NCBI GenBank assembly: GCA_963664935.2
Contig: CAXXSE010000007.1
Coordinates: forward strand, 1,178,001-1,242,000
DNA length: 64,000 nt
Direction of reading: 5' to 3'
DNA from: G963664935 sp963664935
Lineage (GTDB): Bacteria; Pseudomonadota; Gammaproteobacteria; Methylococcales; G963664935
Position numbers and translations under genes: made by a program. The notes under the pieces were generated by a model. The model did no database searches. It saw only the letters and a list, made by a program, of their open reading frames with translations, and was not told the origin of the DNA. Below, piece after piece: positions 18,846-28,027 of the stretch. Within the stretch, counting starts at the first letter, position 1, and each line of letters starts with the position of its first letter.

Positions 18846-19961
18846 TCATACGGCAACCGAACCCAATATCGATTGAACTATGTGCTTCTGGGTGTCAGAA
18901 TCGATGTAAGGATGCATCGGCAAGCTGAACACTCGACTTGACGCTCTATCGGAATAATTCAAAGCCCCGTTTATACGACAAATATTTTCGTAAGCTGGTT
19001 GCCGGTGCAGGGGTACAGAGTAGTGTACCGCTGTGGGCACTCCCTCGGATTTGAGTTTGTCCAGAATATTCTCACGATTCTCGGACTGAACAGTAAACTG
19101 ACCCCATATACAATTCCTATCTTCGCGGACAGTCGGAAGAATGATTGAATCGGATTGACCAAGAAGCTCTAGATACCGCTTTCCGGCTTCGTCTCGACGT
19201 TCAAGTTCCCAGTCGAAACGTTCCAGTTTGGCCAACACCACCACACATTGAATGGTATCCATTCGTCCACCAACTCCAATGCGTGTGTGATGGTAACGGC
19301 GTTCCTGGCCGTGAACCCGTATCTGGCGGGCAGTTTCAGCCAACCCGTCATCGTTCGTAAACATTGCACCGCCATCGCCATAACAGCCGAGCGGTTTGCT
19401 CGGAAAAAAACTGGTACATCCGAAAGTGGAAAGATTGCAGCTTTTACGACCTTTATAGGTCGCCCCAAAACTTTGAGCAGCATCCTCGATAACCGGGATG
19501 TTTCCATGTATGGCGGCAATCGCGTTGATCTCATCCATATCGGCCACCTGACCGTACAGCGAGACTGGAATGATGGCCTTCGTTTTTGGAGTAATTGCTG
19601 CTTCGATCAACGGCGGATCGATATTGAAGGTATCCGGTTGGATATCAACAAATACTGGCGTCGCTCCGGTAAGAGCTATGACCTCCGCGGTTGCGACAAA
19701 AGTGAAAGGAGTGGTAATGACTTCATCTCCGGCCTTAACATCGAGAGCCATCAACGCAATCAGTAGCGCGTCGGTACCGGAAGCGACAGCTATACAATGC
19801 CTTACCCCGGTATAAGCGGCCAGTTTTTCTTCCAGTTCCCGCATTTCCGGGCCCATGATGTATTGACCATGGTCCAAAACCGCCTGAATGCGGGAATCGA
19901 TACTTTCCTTCAGATCGACGTATTGCGCTTTGAGGTCGATAAAATTGATCTTAGGTGTCAT
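18846..19961 (-). CDS. wbpE: DegT/DnrJ/EryC1/StrS aminotransferase, WbpE-like
   Basis: 371 residues, a full-length PLP-dependent sugar aminotransferase. It starts INFIDLKAQYVDLKESID, has SGTDALLIALMAL, VIEDAAQSFGATYKGRKSCN and FFPSKPLGCYGDGGAM, in which the lysine of PSK forms the PLP Schiff base. The last two stretches match WbpE/WlbC as I remember them. These use UDP-3-keto-GlcNAc uronate and glutamate to make the 3-amino sugar used in O-antigen. Partner genes (wbpA/B/D homologues) are not in the window, so the pathway role is inferred. Confidence 0.75.
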   Translation of the reverse strand: MTPKINFIDLKAQYVDLKESIDSRIQAVLDHGQYIMGPEMRELEEKLAAYTGVRHCIAVASGTDALLIALMALDVKAGDEVITTPFTFVATAEVIALTGATPVFVDIQPDTFNIDPPLIEAAITPKTKAIIPVSLYGQVADMDEINAIAAIHGNIPVIEDAAQSFGATYKGRKSCNLSTFGCTSFFPSKPLGCYGDGGAMFTNDDGLAETARQIRVHGQERRYHHTRIGVGGRMDTIQCVVVLAKLERFDWELERRDEAGKRYLELLGQSDSIILPTVREDRNCIWGQFTVQSENRENILDKLKSEGVPTAVHYSVPLHRQPAYENICRINGALNYSDRASSRVFSLPMHPYIDSDTQKHIVQSILGSVAV

Positions 19962-20328
19962 AGTGGCCTACAGTCTTATTCGCGGATAGTAACCAATTCA
20001 GCATTTTCATTATGTTGTTTGATCGCTTAAAAATGATTCTTTGACATTCGACCGCAACCGACTATTGCATATCCGCAGCTGGCAAGATAATACATCTGGA
20101 TCGTATCCCACTCAAGCGAAAGTTTCTTGTTGAGGATACCCGTACCAACGAAACCCAGCTACAGTTTGTTCTCGAATCAGCTGTAAGGATAATTTCTCAA
20201 TTAACGTGGATGACTGCGATGATGGGAACGTTGTCATCTATGCATAATAGGCAATACGGTACCCTTCAAAAGAACACTTCCCAATCGTCGTTTCATTCTT
20301 CGGCTTCTGGAATTTGCCTCCCGATTTC

Positions 20329-20353
20329 CGATTCGGCGGAAACATAACCACCT
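20329..20353 (-). pseudogene. AbiEi fragment cut by a MITE
   Basis: The 25 bases here are identical to 18232-18256 in the AbiEi remnant and encode GGYVSAES on the minus strand. The match stops at the CTAG end of the MITE at 20352. It appears to be a leftover of a second AbiEi-like gene or of a local duplication broken by the MITE. Confidence 0.4.
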
Positions 20354-20518
20354 AGGAGTCTGTCTGAGAATAGAGAGCCTACCGCGGAATAGCGGATTTT
20401 GGCCCATTTTCCCGATTAAATTTGTTAAATACAGTAAGTATTCGCCTCAAATGATCGAAAAATCTGACTCAATCGAGCTTGCCCTCGTTACGATCGCTAT
20501 TCTCGGACAGCCTCCTAG
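20352..20518 (+). repeat. MITE-like element, CTAG-ended, copy 1
   Basis: A 167-bp element with terminal inverted repeats: the left end begins CTAGGAGTCTGTCTGAGAAT and the right end is ATTCTCGGACAGCCTCCTAG. The interior is non-coding. A longer 241-bp relative lies at 53463-53703, sharing both ends and an internal stretch around the word TACAGTAAGTATTCGCCTCA. Short remnants of the same ends lie at 47262, 52230 and 53255. The ends suggest mobilisation by an IS that is not in this window. Confidence 0.8.
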
Positions 20519-20731
20519 ATCCACGCCGAAAGGTGGTGATAGAAAGTCTAAAACTTATAAAGAGCAAGTACACCTATCGATGTCTTACCCTTATGATTGT
20601 TAAAAGAGGAAAAGAAGTGCTGACTTGGTTGGAGAACCTATTGAACGCCATGTCGATTATATTGGAACAGTCCCGCGGGAAAGAGGGATTGCCTGCGAAT
20701 GAGAAAGTCGACCTACAATTTGTAGACCCAG

Positions 20732-21724
20732 ATGGTTGATACTATTTATGTAGAAAAAAGCATTTCAGATCACCCTAGGGCACGTGAGATCTGTAGCCGC
20801 TTTCCAAAAGCCCGGCGAATTTTATGCGAACAGTACAGCGAAGTATTTAATCCCAAAGCGCAAAACTTCCGGCTCCAAAAAAAAAGACCCGCGTTGATTT
20901 TAGCGGAAAAGTTTAAGAATTTTTTGCTTGCAACACCGCCCGGCTATGGTATTGGTGCCCGCCGCAATTTTTACTTTTCCCACATGCTGAATTGCCTTTA
21001 CGATTGCCGATATTGCTTTTTACAGGGTATGTACCAATCGGCCAATTATGTGGTTTTCGTTAATTACGAGGATTTCGACCGGGAAATACGCCAAATCGTA
21101 ACCGACAACCCACAGCAAGAAATTCATTTTTTCTCGGGTTACGATTGTGACAGTTTGGCGCTTGAACCCATTACTGGGTTTGCGCGATTCTTTGTTCCGG
21201 TTTTCCATTCCCTTAGCAATGCCTGGCTCGAACTTCGCACTAAAAGCACGCAAATCAAAATGCTGTTGGCAACCGACCCGATACACAACTGCATTGTCGC
21301 CTTTAGTTTTACGCCGGAAGAGATCGCCAATACATTGGAACACCAAGTCCCATCGGTCGAAAAACGCTTCGAAGTCATGCTGAAGTTACAAAAAGCCGGG
21401 TGGACCCTGGGTCTCCGGTTCGACCCGTTGATTTACCAACAAGGCTGTTTTGAGCAATATTCAAAACTCTTCGAAACAGCCTTCAACATATTGGATGTTA
21501 ATCAGATTCATTCGGTCAGTCTCGGTAGTTTTCGGCTCCCGGAAAAAATGTTTCGCAAAGTGCACAAGCTATATCCCAAGGAAAAACTATTCGCGGCGCC
21601 CCTGGAGAGTACTAATGGTATGATCTCGTATAAAGCTTCGCTGGAAACCGAACTCACCGATTATTGCACCGAACAATTGCTGCAATATATCCCAGAAGAC
21701 AAGTTCTTTCCCTGCTCATTATGA
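20732..21724 (+). CDS. SPL-family radical SAM protein
   Basis: 330 residues. The cluster motif CLYDCRYCFLQ (residues 88-98) provides the three cysteines for the radical 4Fe-4S centre, preceded by GIGARRNFYFSHMLN. ELRTKSTQIKMLL and AFSFTPEEIANTLEH are typical of the spore photoproduct lyase-like group widespread in non-sporulating proteobacteria. A direct DNA-repair role in such bacteria is unproven. The stop overlaps the ATG of the SDR gene (ATGA), so the two formed an operon. Intact even though its partner is destroyed. Confidence 0.8.
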   Translation: MVDTIYVEKSISDHPRAREICSRFPKARRILCEQYSEVFNPKAQNFRLQKKRPALILAEKFKNFLLATPPGYGIGARRNFYFSHMLNCLYDCRYCFLQGMYQSANYVVFVNYEDFDREIRQIVTDNPQQEIHFFSGYDCDSLALEPITGFARFFVPVFHSLSNAWLELRTKSTQIKMLLATDPIHNCIVAFSFTPEEIANTLEHQVPSVEKRFEVMLKLQKAGWTLGLRFDPLIYQQGCFEQYSKLFETAFNILDVNQIHSVSLGSFRLPEKMFRKVHKLYPKEKLFAAPLESTNGMISYKASLETELTDYCTEQLLQYIPEDKFFPCSL

Positions 21725-22428
21725 AACGGACGGTATTGATCACGGGTGCGAGTTCAGGAATCGGTAAAGCCATTGCGGGAAACCTCTTGGAAAAAGGCAA
21801 TCGAGTGATTGGATTATCCCGCAACCGGGCTGAGGTCGAAACAAAACACGGGGAATTCCATTCCTTTCCCATAGACCTATCCAAATTAACATCGCTTCCC
21901 GAAAATCTAAAGCAAATAGCCAAACAGTTCCCTTAAACTGACACCCTTGTTCTCTGCGCGGGTCAAGGGAGGTTCGGGTCGCTCGAAGAATTTTCCTACG
22001 AGCGGATTCATGCTTAAATCGATCTTAATTTTACCAGCCAAGCCTATGTTGTCCGAGCATTCATACAAAACCTTAAGAGTACTCAAAACGGAAATATAAT
22101 TTTTATCGGATCGGAAGCAGCACTCCAGGGAAGCCGTAAAGGCAGTGTTTATTGCGCCGGTAAATTCGCACTCCGCGGCTTTGCCCAGGCTTTGCGCCAG
22201 GAATGCGCTCGAAGCGGTACCCGTGTCACTATTATTAATCCCGGCATGGTTAAAACCGGATTCTTCGACGCATTGGATTTCGAACCCGGTGAGGACGAAG
22301 AGAACTATCTCCTACCCACCGACATCGCCGAAATGGTTTCCCTGACACTGCGATTACGCCAAGGCGCCGTCGTTGAGGAAATCAATTGCAGTCCCTTAAA
22401 AAAAGTGATTCGGTTTAAATCCGAATAA
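21721..22428 (+). pseudogene. Short-chain dehydrogenase/reductase with two in-frame UAA codons
   Basis: One frame throughout, interrupted by TAA at 21934-21936 and again near 22015. Reading through gives a normal SDR of about 235 residues: TVLITGASSGIGKAIA (nucleotide-binding GxxxGxG), LVLCAGQGRFG, the catalytic YCAGK (Y-x3-K) and IINPGMVKTGFF. Likely original codons are AAA to TAA and TTA to TAA. Coupled to the SPL gene by an ATGA overlap. Two independent nonsense changes without frameshift indicate relaxed selection rather than sequencing noise. Confidence 0.85.
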
Positions 22429-22557
22429 GGCATCTTGCAAAGATCACCCGGTATTCTTTTACAATTCCACAATGTTGTCTCGGCCAATAATCTTAACGAA
22501 TTTTGCTACATTATGGTCACTTCAGGATGCAAAATAATTTCAGTACTTTGGTCTAAA

Positions 22558-23373
22558 TCAATCGTCCATACGCTGGGTATCCGCGATCCTTCCCTCGTCG
22601 CTCGATAACAGCTGAGCCCCATCTTCCTGATCGGTCTTTCTAACAAAAAATCGGGAAAACAGTAGGCCCAATTCGAATAATAACCAGACCGGTATGGCTA
22701 ACAGGGTTTGGGAAATTGCATCGGGGGGTGTTAACAACATTCCAAAAATGAAGGCGCCTACGATAATATAGGGGCGAAGCTCCTTTAGTTTTTGGGGGGT
22801 TACTACTCCAATCCAAACAAGGAGGATCGTGACGATGGGCACCTCGAAGGCCATTCCGAATGCGAGGAACAGGGTTAGAACAAAATCCAGGTATTTGGAG
22901 ATATCGGTCATCATCGCCACCCCGATGGGGGCGGTTGCGGTCAAAAATCCGAAGACCAGGGGGAAAACCACGAAATAGGCAAAGGCTATACCCGCATAAA
23001 AAAGCAGAGTACTGGAAACCAAAAGCGGTAGTACCAACCGCCGTTCATGACGGTACAAGCCAGGCGCTACGAAGGCCCAGAACTGGTACATAATCAGTGG
23101 CATGGACACCACAATAGCCAACACCAAAACCAGTTTAAACGGGGTCAAAAATGGAGCAGCTACATCGATGGCAATCATGGTGCTGCTTTCCGGCAGATGT
23201 TGTAACAAAGGCCCTGCCAGGTAGGTGTATATTTCGTTCGCGAAAGGTGTTAACCCTATAAATACGACTAAAACGCCAATGACGACACGCAACAGCCGAT
23301 CGCGCAATTCGACCAAGTGCGAAATCAGCGGCTGTTCTTGTTCTACATCATTGGCTGGCTCATTCCGTATCAT
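22558..23373 (-). CDS. tatC: Twin-arginine translocase subunit TatC
   Basis: 271 residues with six transmembrane helices. The cytoplasmic N-terminus ISHLVELRDRLLR carries the conserved LxELR signal-peptide recognition motif, and the first cytoplasmic loop has FVAPGLYRHERR. TatC binds the RR signal peptide and builds the receptor with TatB in the inner membrane. A charged tail of about 35 residues follows the last helix. Its start overlaps the end of tatB by 14 bp. Confidence 0.95.
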   Translation of the reverse strand: MIRNEPANDVEQEQPLISHLVELRDRLLRVVIGVLVVFIGLTPFANEIYTYLAGPLLQHLPESSTMIAIDVAAPFLTPFKLVLVLAIVVSMPLIMYQFWAFVAPGLYRHERRLVLPLLVSSTLLFYAGIAFAYFVVFPLVFGFLTATAPIGVAMMTDISKYLDFVLTLFLAFGMAFEVPIVTILLVWIGVVTPQKLKELRPYIIVGAFIFGMLLTPPDAISQTLLAIPVWLLFELGLLFSRFFVRKTDQEDGAQLLSSDEGRIADTQRMDD

Positions 23374-23710
23374 GGGGCTTTTGAGACTTTGGGGTGGATT
23401 TTTCTTGTGGAGCGGATTCCTGCGTTTTTTCCAATTCTTCCGGAAGTTTCGATATAGATTCTAGAGCCTGCGAAGTATCATCCATGATTTCTCGAATTTC
23501 GGTTTCCGGGGATTGATCTTTTATCCGCTGTCGAAGTTCTTCCGCATAAAGTTCGACTTTGATCTCATGTCTGACCGAAGCAGCCATGCGTTGACCCTTT
23601 CCTACCCAAAACCCGGCTAGCCTGGCTACTTTGGGAAGACGCTCAGGCCCAATCACCAACAAGGCTACCAATGCGACTAAACCAAGCTCCCAAAAGCCAA
23701 TGTCAAACAC
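23360..23710 (-). CDS. tatB: Sec-independent translocase protein TatB
   Basis: 116 residues: a single N-terminal helix with the TatB pattern FWELGLVALVALLVIGPERL (conserved E and GPxxLP hinge), an amphipathic helix with ARLAGFWVGKGQRM, then an acidic glutamine- and proline-rich tail. It pairs with TatC in the receptor complex. It follows tatA after 209 bp that contain a repeat element, and overlaps tatC by 14 bp. Confidence 0.92.
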   Translation of the reverse strand: MFDIGFWELGLVALVALLVIGPERLPKVARLAGFWVGKGQRMAASVRHEIKVELYAEELRQRIKDQSPETEIREIMDDTSQALESISKLPEELEKTQESAPQEKSTPKSQKPHDTE

Positions 23711-23740
23711 TAAACTTCTTCACTATTCAGCACGATGTCG

Positions 23741-23910
23741 AAACTGTTCAGATTGACCCTGCAATTCGTCAGTTCAAGATGAAAAATGTGCGTTTACACA
23801 TGTAAATGACCATTTATTACCCCACGCATCCATGCGTTCCGCCCTTCGGCTGTTCAAAAATGCTCCAGGCATTTTTGTAACGTAGAAATGGCGGATTTCA
23901 GGGATGAGCG
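23741..23910 (+). repeat. Repeat family R2, copy a, with nested hairpin insert, between tatA and tatB
   Basis: Shares several blocks with the reverse complement of 48886-48997, for example ACTGTTCAGATTG, GTTCAAG..AAAAATGTG, GTAAATGA and TAACGTAG..AATGG, GGATTTCAG. Copy a holds about 60 extra bases (23807-23877) absent from copy b, with two hairpins: CGCAT-CC-ATGCG at 23825-23836 and AAAAATGC-TCCAG-GCATTTTT at 23856-23876. It starts directly after the tatA stop codon. Confidence 0.6.
23856..23876 (-). terminator. Perfect 8-bp stem hairpin in tatA-tatB gap
   Basis: AAAAATGC, loop TCCAG, GCATTTTT. On either strand the stem ends in a run of five T, so it could attenuate tat transcription between tatA and tatB. 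Its core GCTCCAGGC is shared with a hairpin in the MITE at 53585-53605, so it may instead be part of a mobile palindromic unit. Confidence 0.4.
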
Positions 23911-23919
23911 GGATAGTGA

Positions 23920-24156
23920 CTAAACCTTTTCCCTATCTTTGGAGGTCACTTGACCTTCTATAATAGTATCTTCCGTAGTTCCCTCATCGACTGCATCCAA
24001 AGCGACATCTTTGTCGCTTCCACCCTCCTTCAACGCGGTTTTAAATCCTTTTATCGCCGAACCCATATCGCCGCCTAAGTTACGAAGCCGTTTGGTTCCG
24101 AACAAAAGCAACACAATAACTAAAACAATTAATAATTGCCAAATACTAGGACCCAT
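23920..24156 (-). CDS. tatA: Sec-independent translocase protein TatA
   Basis: 78 residues: an N-terminal membrane helix (IWQLLIVLVIVLLLFGTKRL) with the FGxxxL hinge, the amphipathic helix LGGDMGSAIKGFKTAL, and an acidic tail. It forms the Tat pore. It is the first tat gene, following hisF by about 70 bp, the usual place for a his-tat junction. hisI and hisE, which often stand between hisF and tatA, are absent. Confidence 0.93.
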   Translation of the reverse strand: MGPSIWQLLIVLVIVLLLFGTKRLRNLGGDMGSAIKGFKTALKEGGSDKDVALDAVDEGTTEDTIIEGQVTSKDREKV

Positions 24157-24228
24157 TATTTTACCCTCATATATAATTCAATAATGAATGATTCGTCCAA
24201 ACCGAATAGTCCTTTTATCCGATATTTT

Positions 24229-25002
24229 TCACAACCGCACCTCGATTCCTTGGTCCGCCATTCGCCGTTTCGCTGTCTGTATACTGTATTCACCGAAATG
24301 GAAAATACTCGCCGCTAAAACCGCATCCGCTTTTCCTTCGACCACGCCCGCCACCAAATGATCCAGATTACCGACACCACCCGAGGCGATCACCGGTACG
24401 GTAACCGCTTCACTGACCGCGCGTGTCAGCGCCAAATCAAATCCTTCTCGGGTGCCATCCCTGTCCATACTGGTTAAAAGGATTTCTCCGGCGCCAAAGT
24501 TTACCATCTTACGCGCCCACTCGACTGCATCCAATCCGGTAGGCTTCCTTCCTCCATGGGTATATATTTCCCAGCGAGAAGAGGTTCCATCTCGACTACT
24601 ACACTTAGCATCTATAGCCACGACGATACATTGGGATCCGAACCGCTCCGCGGCTTGTTGAACGAACTCCGGTTTAAAAACAGCGGCCGTGTTGATACCC
24701 ACTTTATCCGCTCCGGCATTCAGCATCCGCCGTATGTCGTCTAGAGTTCGGATTCCGCCGCCAACCGTTAACGGGATAAACACCTCCCCCGCCACTTGCT
24801 CTACCACATGGACCATGGTTTCACGTTCATCGGAACTCGCGGTGATATCTAGAAAGGTTAGCTCATCAGCGCCTTCTTGATCGTAACGTCGGGCGATTTC
24901 AACCGGATCCCCCGCATCGCGGATTTCAACGAATTTAACACCTTTTACTACCCGACCGTTATCAACATCTAAACACGGAATAATACGCTTTGCCAGTCCC
25001 AC
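24229..25002 (-). CDS. hisF: Imidazole glycerol phosphate synthase cyclase subunit HisF
   Basis: 257 residues, a TIM barrel. The catalytic Asp11 lies in IIPCLDVDNGRVVKG and Asp130 in LLTSMDRDGTREGFD; phosphate-binding loops are VGGGIRT and IASGGVG. It closes the imidazole ring from PRFAR plus ammonia delivered by HisH, in histidine and purine (AICAR) synthesis. It lies 26 bp downstream of hisA in the block hisB-hisH-hisA-hisF. Confidence 0.97.
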   Translation of the reverse strand: MGLAKRIIPCLDVDNGRVVKGVKFVEIRDAGDPVEIARRYDQEGADELTFLDITASSDERETMVHVVEQVAGEVFIPLTVGGGIRTLDDIRRMLNAGADKVGINTAAVFKPEFVQQAAERFGSQCIVVAIDAKCSSRDGTSSRWEIYTHGGRKPTGLDAVEWARKMVNFGAGEILLTSMDRDGTREGFDLALTRAVSEAVTVPVIASGGVGNLDHLVAGVVEGKADAVLAASIFHFGEYSIQTAKRRMADQGIEVRL

Positions 25003-25028
25003 GCGCTTCTCTTAACTATAAACCGTTT

Positions 25029-25760
25029 TCAGAATCTTTCGGCCAACTTTGCCGCTTCGGCAAAATCCAGGGTTCCTTCATAGATTGCCCGTCCGGTAAT
25101 GGCTCCCATCACGCCGTCAGCGACTACTTCTCCTAAGGCCAAAATATCGTCGAGATTTTGAATACCGCCCGAAGCGATGACTGGTATATGGGTCGACCTT
25201 GCCAATTTCGCGGTCGCTTCCACATTGACCCCATCCAGCATCCCATCCCGCGAAATATCAGTATAGACTATCGCCACTATTCCATCCGCCTCAAACCGCT
25301 GGGCCATATCGATGACATCGTGGTGTGAAAGTTTTGACCAACCATCAATCGCTACCTTACCATCCTTCGCATCCAGACCAACAATGATATGCCCGGGGTA
25401 TTCGGCGCCCACATCGCTAACAAAGTGCGGGGTATTTACCGCTTTGGTTCCAATGATAACGTAGCTGACCCCCGCGTTCAGATATTGCTGAATGGATTCT
25501 TCATCGCGGATTCCTCCACCCACTTGAACGGGAACATCGGGGAATGACTCGGTAATTTCGTGGATAATCTTGGCGTTTCTGGGTTGACCGGCAAAAGCGC
25601 CGTCTAAATCAACAAGGTGAAGCCTCTTAGCGCCCGCTTCCACCCATTTCCCGGCCATTGCCACGGGATCCGAAGAAAAAATTGTTGAATCTTCCATGCG
25701 GCCTTGGCGTAAGCGCACGCACTTTCCTTCCTTCAAATCGATTGCCGGGATTAATAACAT
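25029..25760 (-). CDS. hisA: Phosphoribosylformimino-5-aminoimidazole carboxamide ribotide isomerase
   Basis: About 243 residues, a TIM barrel related to HisF. LLIPAIDLKEGKCVRL contains the catalytic Asp8, VGGGIRDEES binds phosphate, and YTDISRDGMLDGVN contains the second catalytic Asp. The start is set at ATG 25760; the frame is open 14 codons further upstream to 25802, but that would overlap hisH. Confidence 0.96.
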   Translation of the reverse strand: MLLIPAIDLKEGKCVRLRQGRMEDSTIFSSDPVAMAGKWVEAGAKRLHLVDLDGAFAGQPRNAKIIHEITESFPDVPVQVGGGIRDEESIQQYLNAGVSYVIIGTKAVNTPHFVSDVGAEYPGHIIVGLDAKDGKVAIDGWSKLSHHDVIDMAQRFEADGIVAIVYTDISRDGMLDGVNVEATAKLARSTHIPVIASGGIQNLDDILALGEVVADGVMGAITGRAIYEGTLDFAEAAKLAERF

Positions 25761-25773
25761 TGGCTTCCCACTG

Positions 25774-26436
25774 TTATTTTGGCTTTGTCGAAGTCTTGCC
25801 ATCCCAATTCAGAAAATTGCTTAGAAAGCGCAAGCCAACCTGTTGACTCTTTTCCGGGTGAAATTGGACGGCAAAGATATTTCCGTAACCAATGGCGCAA
25901 GCAAACGGGTCCGGATAGTTACTCGTCGCCATAACATGCTTGATGTCTTTTGGCTTTGCGAAATAGCTGTGAACAAAATAGAAACGGCTATGTTGTGGAA
26001 TATCCTTCCACAAAGGATGGGAGACCCCTTGGCACACCTGATTCCACCCCATATGCGGAATTTTTAGGGGGCCATCGTCCCCATCCGCCAATGATTCCGG
26101 GAAATGAACAACCTCACCGGGGAAAACACTCATACATTGAGTTCGGCTATTTTCTTCACTACTATCCAACAATGCTTGTAAGCCTAAACAAATGCCGAGC
26201 AAAGGTTTGGTTTTTGCAACTTCGGTTAACACGTCAACCAACCGAAATCGGTGTAACGCGTCCATGCAATCGCGAATTGCTCCGACACCCGGGAATACCA
26301 CCCGGTTTGCACGATAAATTATATCGGGATCCGAAGTCACCGATATTTCAGTATCGGAGGATACATGTTGCAGGGCTTTAGAAATAGAGTGAAGATTCCC
26401 CATTCCATAATCGATCACGGCAACCGTAGCCTTCAT
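25774..26436 (-). CDS. hisH: Imidazole glycerol phosphate synthase glutaminase subunit HisH
   Basis: 220 residues from ATG 26436 (MKATVAVIDYGMGNLHS). A class I glutamine amidotransferase: nucleophile Cys in LLGICLGLQALLD, His and Glu in AVQFHPEKSQQ. It supplies ammonia to HisF. The start lies 2 bp after the hisB stop. The frame is open for a further 117 codons upstream, but that stretch is only antisense-free shadow inside hisB. Confidence 0.96.
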   Translation of the reverse strand: MKATVAVIDYGMGNLHSISKALQHVSSDTEISVTSDPDIIYRANRVVFPGVGAIRDCMDALHRFRLVDVLTEVAKTKPLLGICLGLQALLDSSEENSRTQCMSVFPGEVVHFPESLADGDDGPLKIPHMGWNQVCQGVSHPLWKDIPQHSRFYFVHSYFAKPKDIKHVMATSNYPDPFACAIGYGNIFAVQFHPEKSQQVGLRFLSNFLNWDGKTSTKPK

Positions 26437-26437
26437 C

Positions 26438-27031
26438 TTAAAGGCTACCTTTAGTGGAAGGAATAATCCCTTGCATACGCGAATCCAGCGACACCGCCAT
26501 GCGCACCGCCCGCCCGAAAGCCTTGAATATGGTTTCAGCGATATGATGGGCGTTTCGTCCCTTGAGGTTATCAATATGCAAAGTAGCGTTCGCGTGGTTG
26601 ACGAAGCCCTGGAAAAATTCAACGAATAAATCCACATCGAAGTCACCCACCCGAGCTCGCGGAAAATCGACATCATAATGAAGTCCGGGGCGTCCGGAAA
26701 AATCCACAACAACTCTTGATAATGCTTCGTCCAAGGGAACATAGGAGAACCCGTATCGCTGGATTCCCTGTTTATCTCCAACCGCATTGGCGAATGCCTG
26801 ACCTAGACTAATGCCGATATCTTCCACGGTATGGTGTGCATCGATATTGAGATCGCCTTTGGCCAAAATCGTTAAATTCAACAATCCATGCCGAGCAACT
26901 TGATCCAACATGTGATCAAGGAACGGTATCCCCGTGTTCAAAGAAGAAGATCCGTTTCCATCAAGATTCAGGTCGACCTTAATCTGTGTTTCCAGGGTAT
27001 TACGTTCAATCTTCGAACATCTTTCTGTCAT
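26438..27031 (-). CDS. hisB: Imidazoleglycerol-phosphate dehydratase
   Basis: 197 residues, the monofunctional (plant-like, dehydratase-only) form. IPFLDHMLDQVARHGL, DAHHTVEDIGISLGQA and LKGRNAHHIAETIFKAFGRA hold the manganese-binding histidines. First of the four linked his genes. hisG, hisD and hisC are not in this window. Confidence 0.96.
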   Translation of the reverse strand: MTERCSKIERNTLETQIKVDLNLDGNGSSSLNTGIPFLDHMLDQVARHGLLNLTILAKGDLNIDAHHTVEDIGISLGQAFANAVGDKQGIQRYGFSYVPLDEALSRVVVDFSGRPGLHYDVDFPRARVGDFDVDLFVEFFQGFVNHANATLHIDNLKGRNAHHIAETIFKAFGRAVRMAVSLDSRMQGIIPSTKGSL

Positions 27032-27116
27032 AAACGGATGGCGTCTAAAGGCTTAAGCTTTAACTTAAAAGCTATATGATACCGATGTGCGGTCGATAAA
27101 AACAGATAGGGTAGGG

Positions 27117-28027
27117 TTAGAGATCTGTATTCTCTACAGGTTCACGAGCTACGCCATCCAAACCGGTAAATTTAAATGGAACGGAGACCAGTTCCATATC
27201 CTTATTAATCTGAACCGCAAAGTGTAAATGAGGACCTATGGTAAAACCGGTATTGCCTGAGAAACCGATTAATTGTCCGCTTGAAACTTTTAACCCAGGG
27301 TATACCCGTGCTTTTTCCAGTGCTAAATGGGCATAAATAGCCATGGACCCGTCACCATGTAAAATTCTCACGCTATTAGCCCGGCTCTTATATGCTTTTT
27401 TGTCCCGCTATTGTAATAGTCGCTATTGACTTCTATTACTTTACCTGACCTGGCGGCATGAATCGGAGTATCTACTGGCATAACGATGTCAACAGCATAT
27501 TGGTTTTGTTTGTTAGTATGGCTGAATTTACCGCCAAACGCTTGATAGATTGGGAATTTTAAATTCGAAGGAAATGGAGGTCGATAAACCGCATCGTTAT
27601 CATGAGCGATTGAAGGGTTACCAATGATATAACGGTATTGTAATGAAAAACTCCATGGTTTGAATTTATCAATACTTGCAATTTGGAACAAAGTATCTGA
27701 TTGCCCAGGTTGTATGGTAAATCGCTTAGGTAATTCCGGATTGGAATAAACATTGCTTTTTGTTTCGAAAAGCACTTCAATTTCAACAGGGCCAGAATAA
27801 TCGTTTATAACGAAGTATTCCGATTTATTTTTCTTCCCGGTTTTTTCCACCCAAACGTATCGCTTAGGTTCTGCTTTTATCTGCCTAACTTCGACCTGCC
27901 GTGATGTTTTAGGTGGTTTATCTGAAAAGGACCAGCGCCCTTGCTCATCCTTATATTTGTATAGTTTTTTGCCATAAAGCGGTGATGAAAGCAAACAAAA
28001 AGCGAGGAAAATGATAACTAATTTCAT
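27117..28027 (-). pseudogene. M23 family metallopeptidase with DUF4124 domain, frameshifted
   Basis: Signal peptide (VIIFLAFCLLSSPLYG), then a DUF4124-like domain (KLYKYKDEQGRWSFSDKPP), an Ig-like middle part, and an M23 peptidase with GKFSHTNKQNQYAVDIVMP, YAHL and GPHLHFAVQ (zinc ligands). The last part lies in another frame: a minus-strand A6 run near 27398 needs one more A to read GTKKAYKSRANSVRILHGDG. With that base the protein is about 302 residues. It would act on periplasmic peptidoglycan. Pseudogene, or a one-base sequence error. Confidence 0.7.

Noticed and set aside
20040..20328. Plus-strand open stretch near 20080-20330
   Set aside because: It reads as a plausible protein fragment but lacks a start and any motif I recognise.
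20479..20739. 86-codon plus-strand frame upstream of the SPL gene
   Set aside because: It starts inside the MITE right end, has no family features, and only by chance overlaps the SPL start.
26437..26787. N-terminal extension of the hisH frame
   Set aside because: It lies inside hisB in another frame; the conserved HisH start is ATG 26436, 2 bp after the hisB stop.
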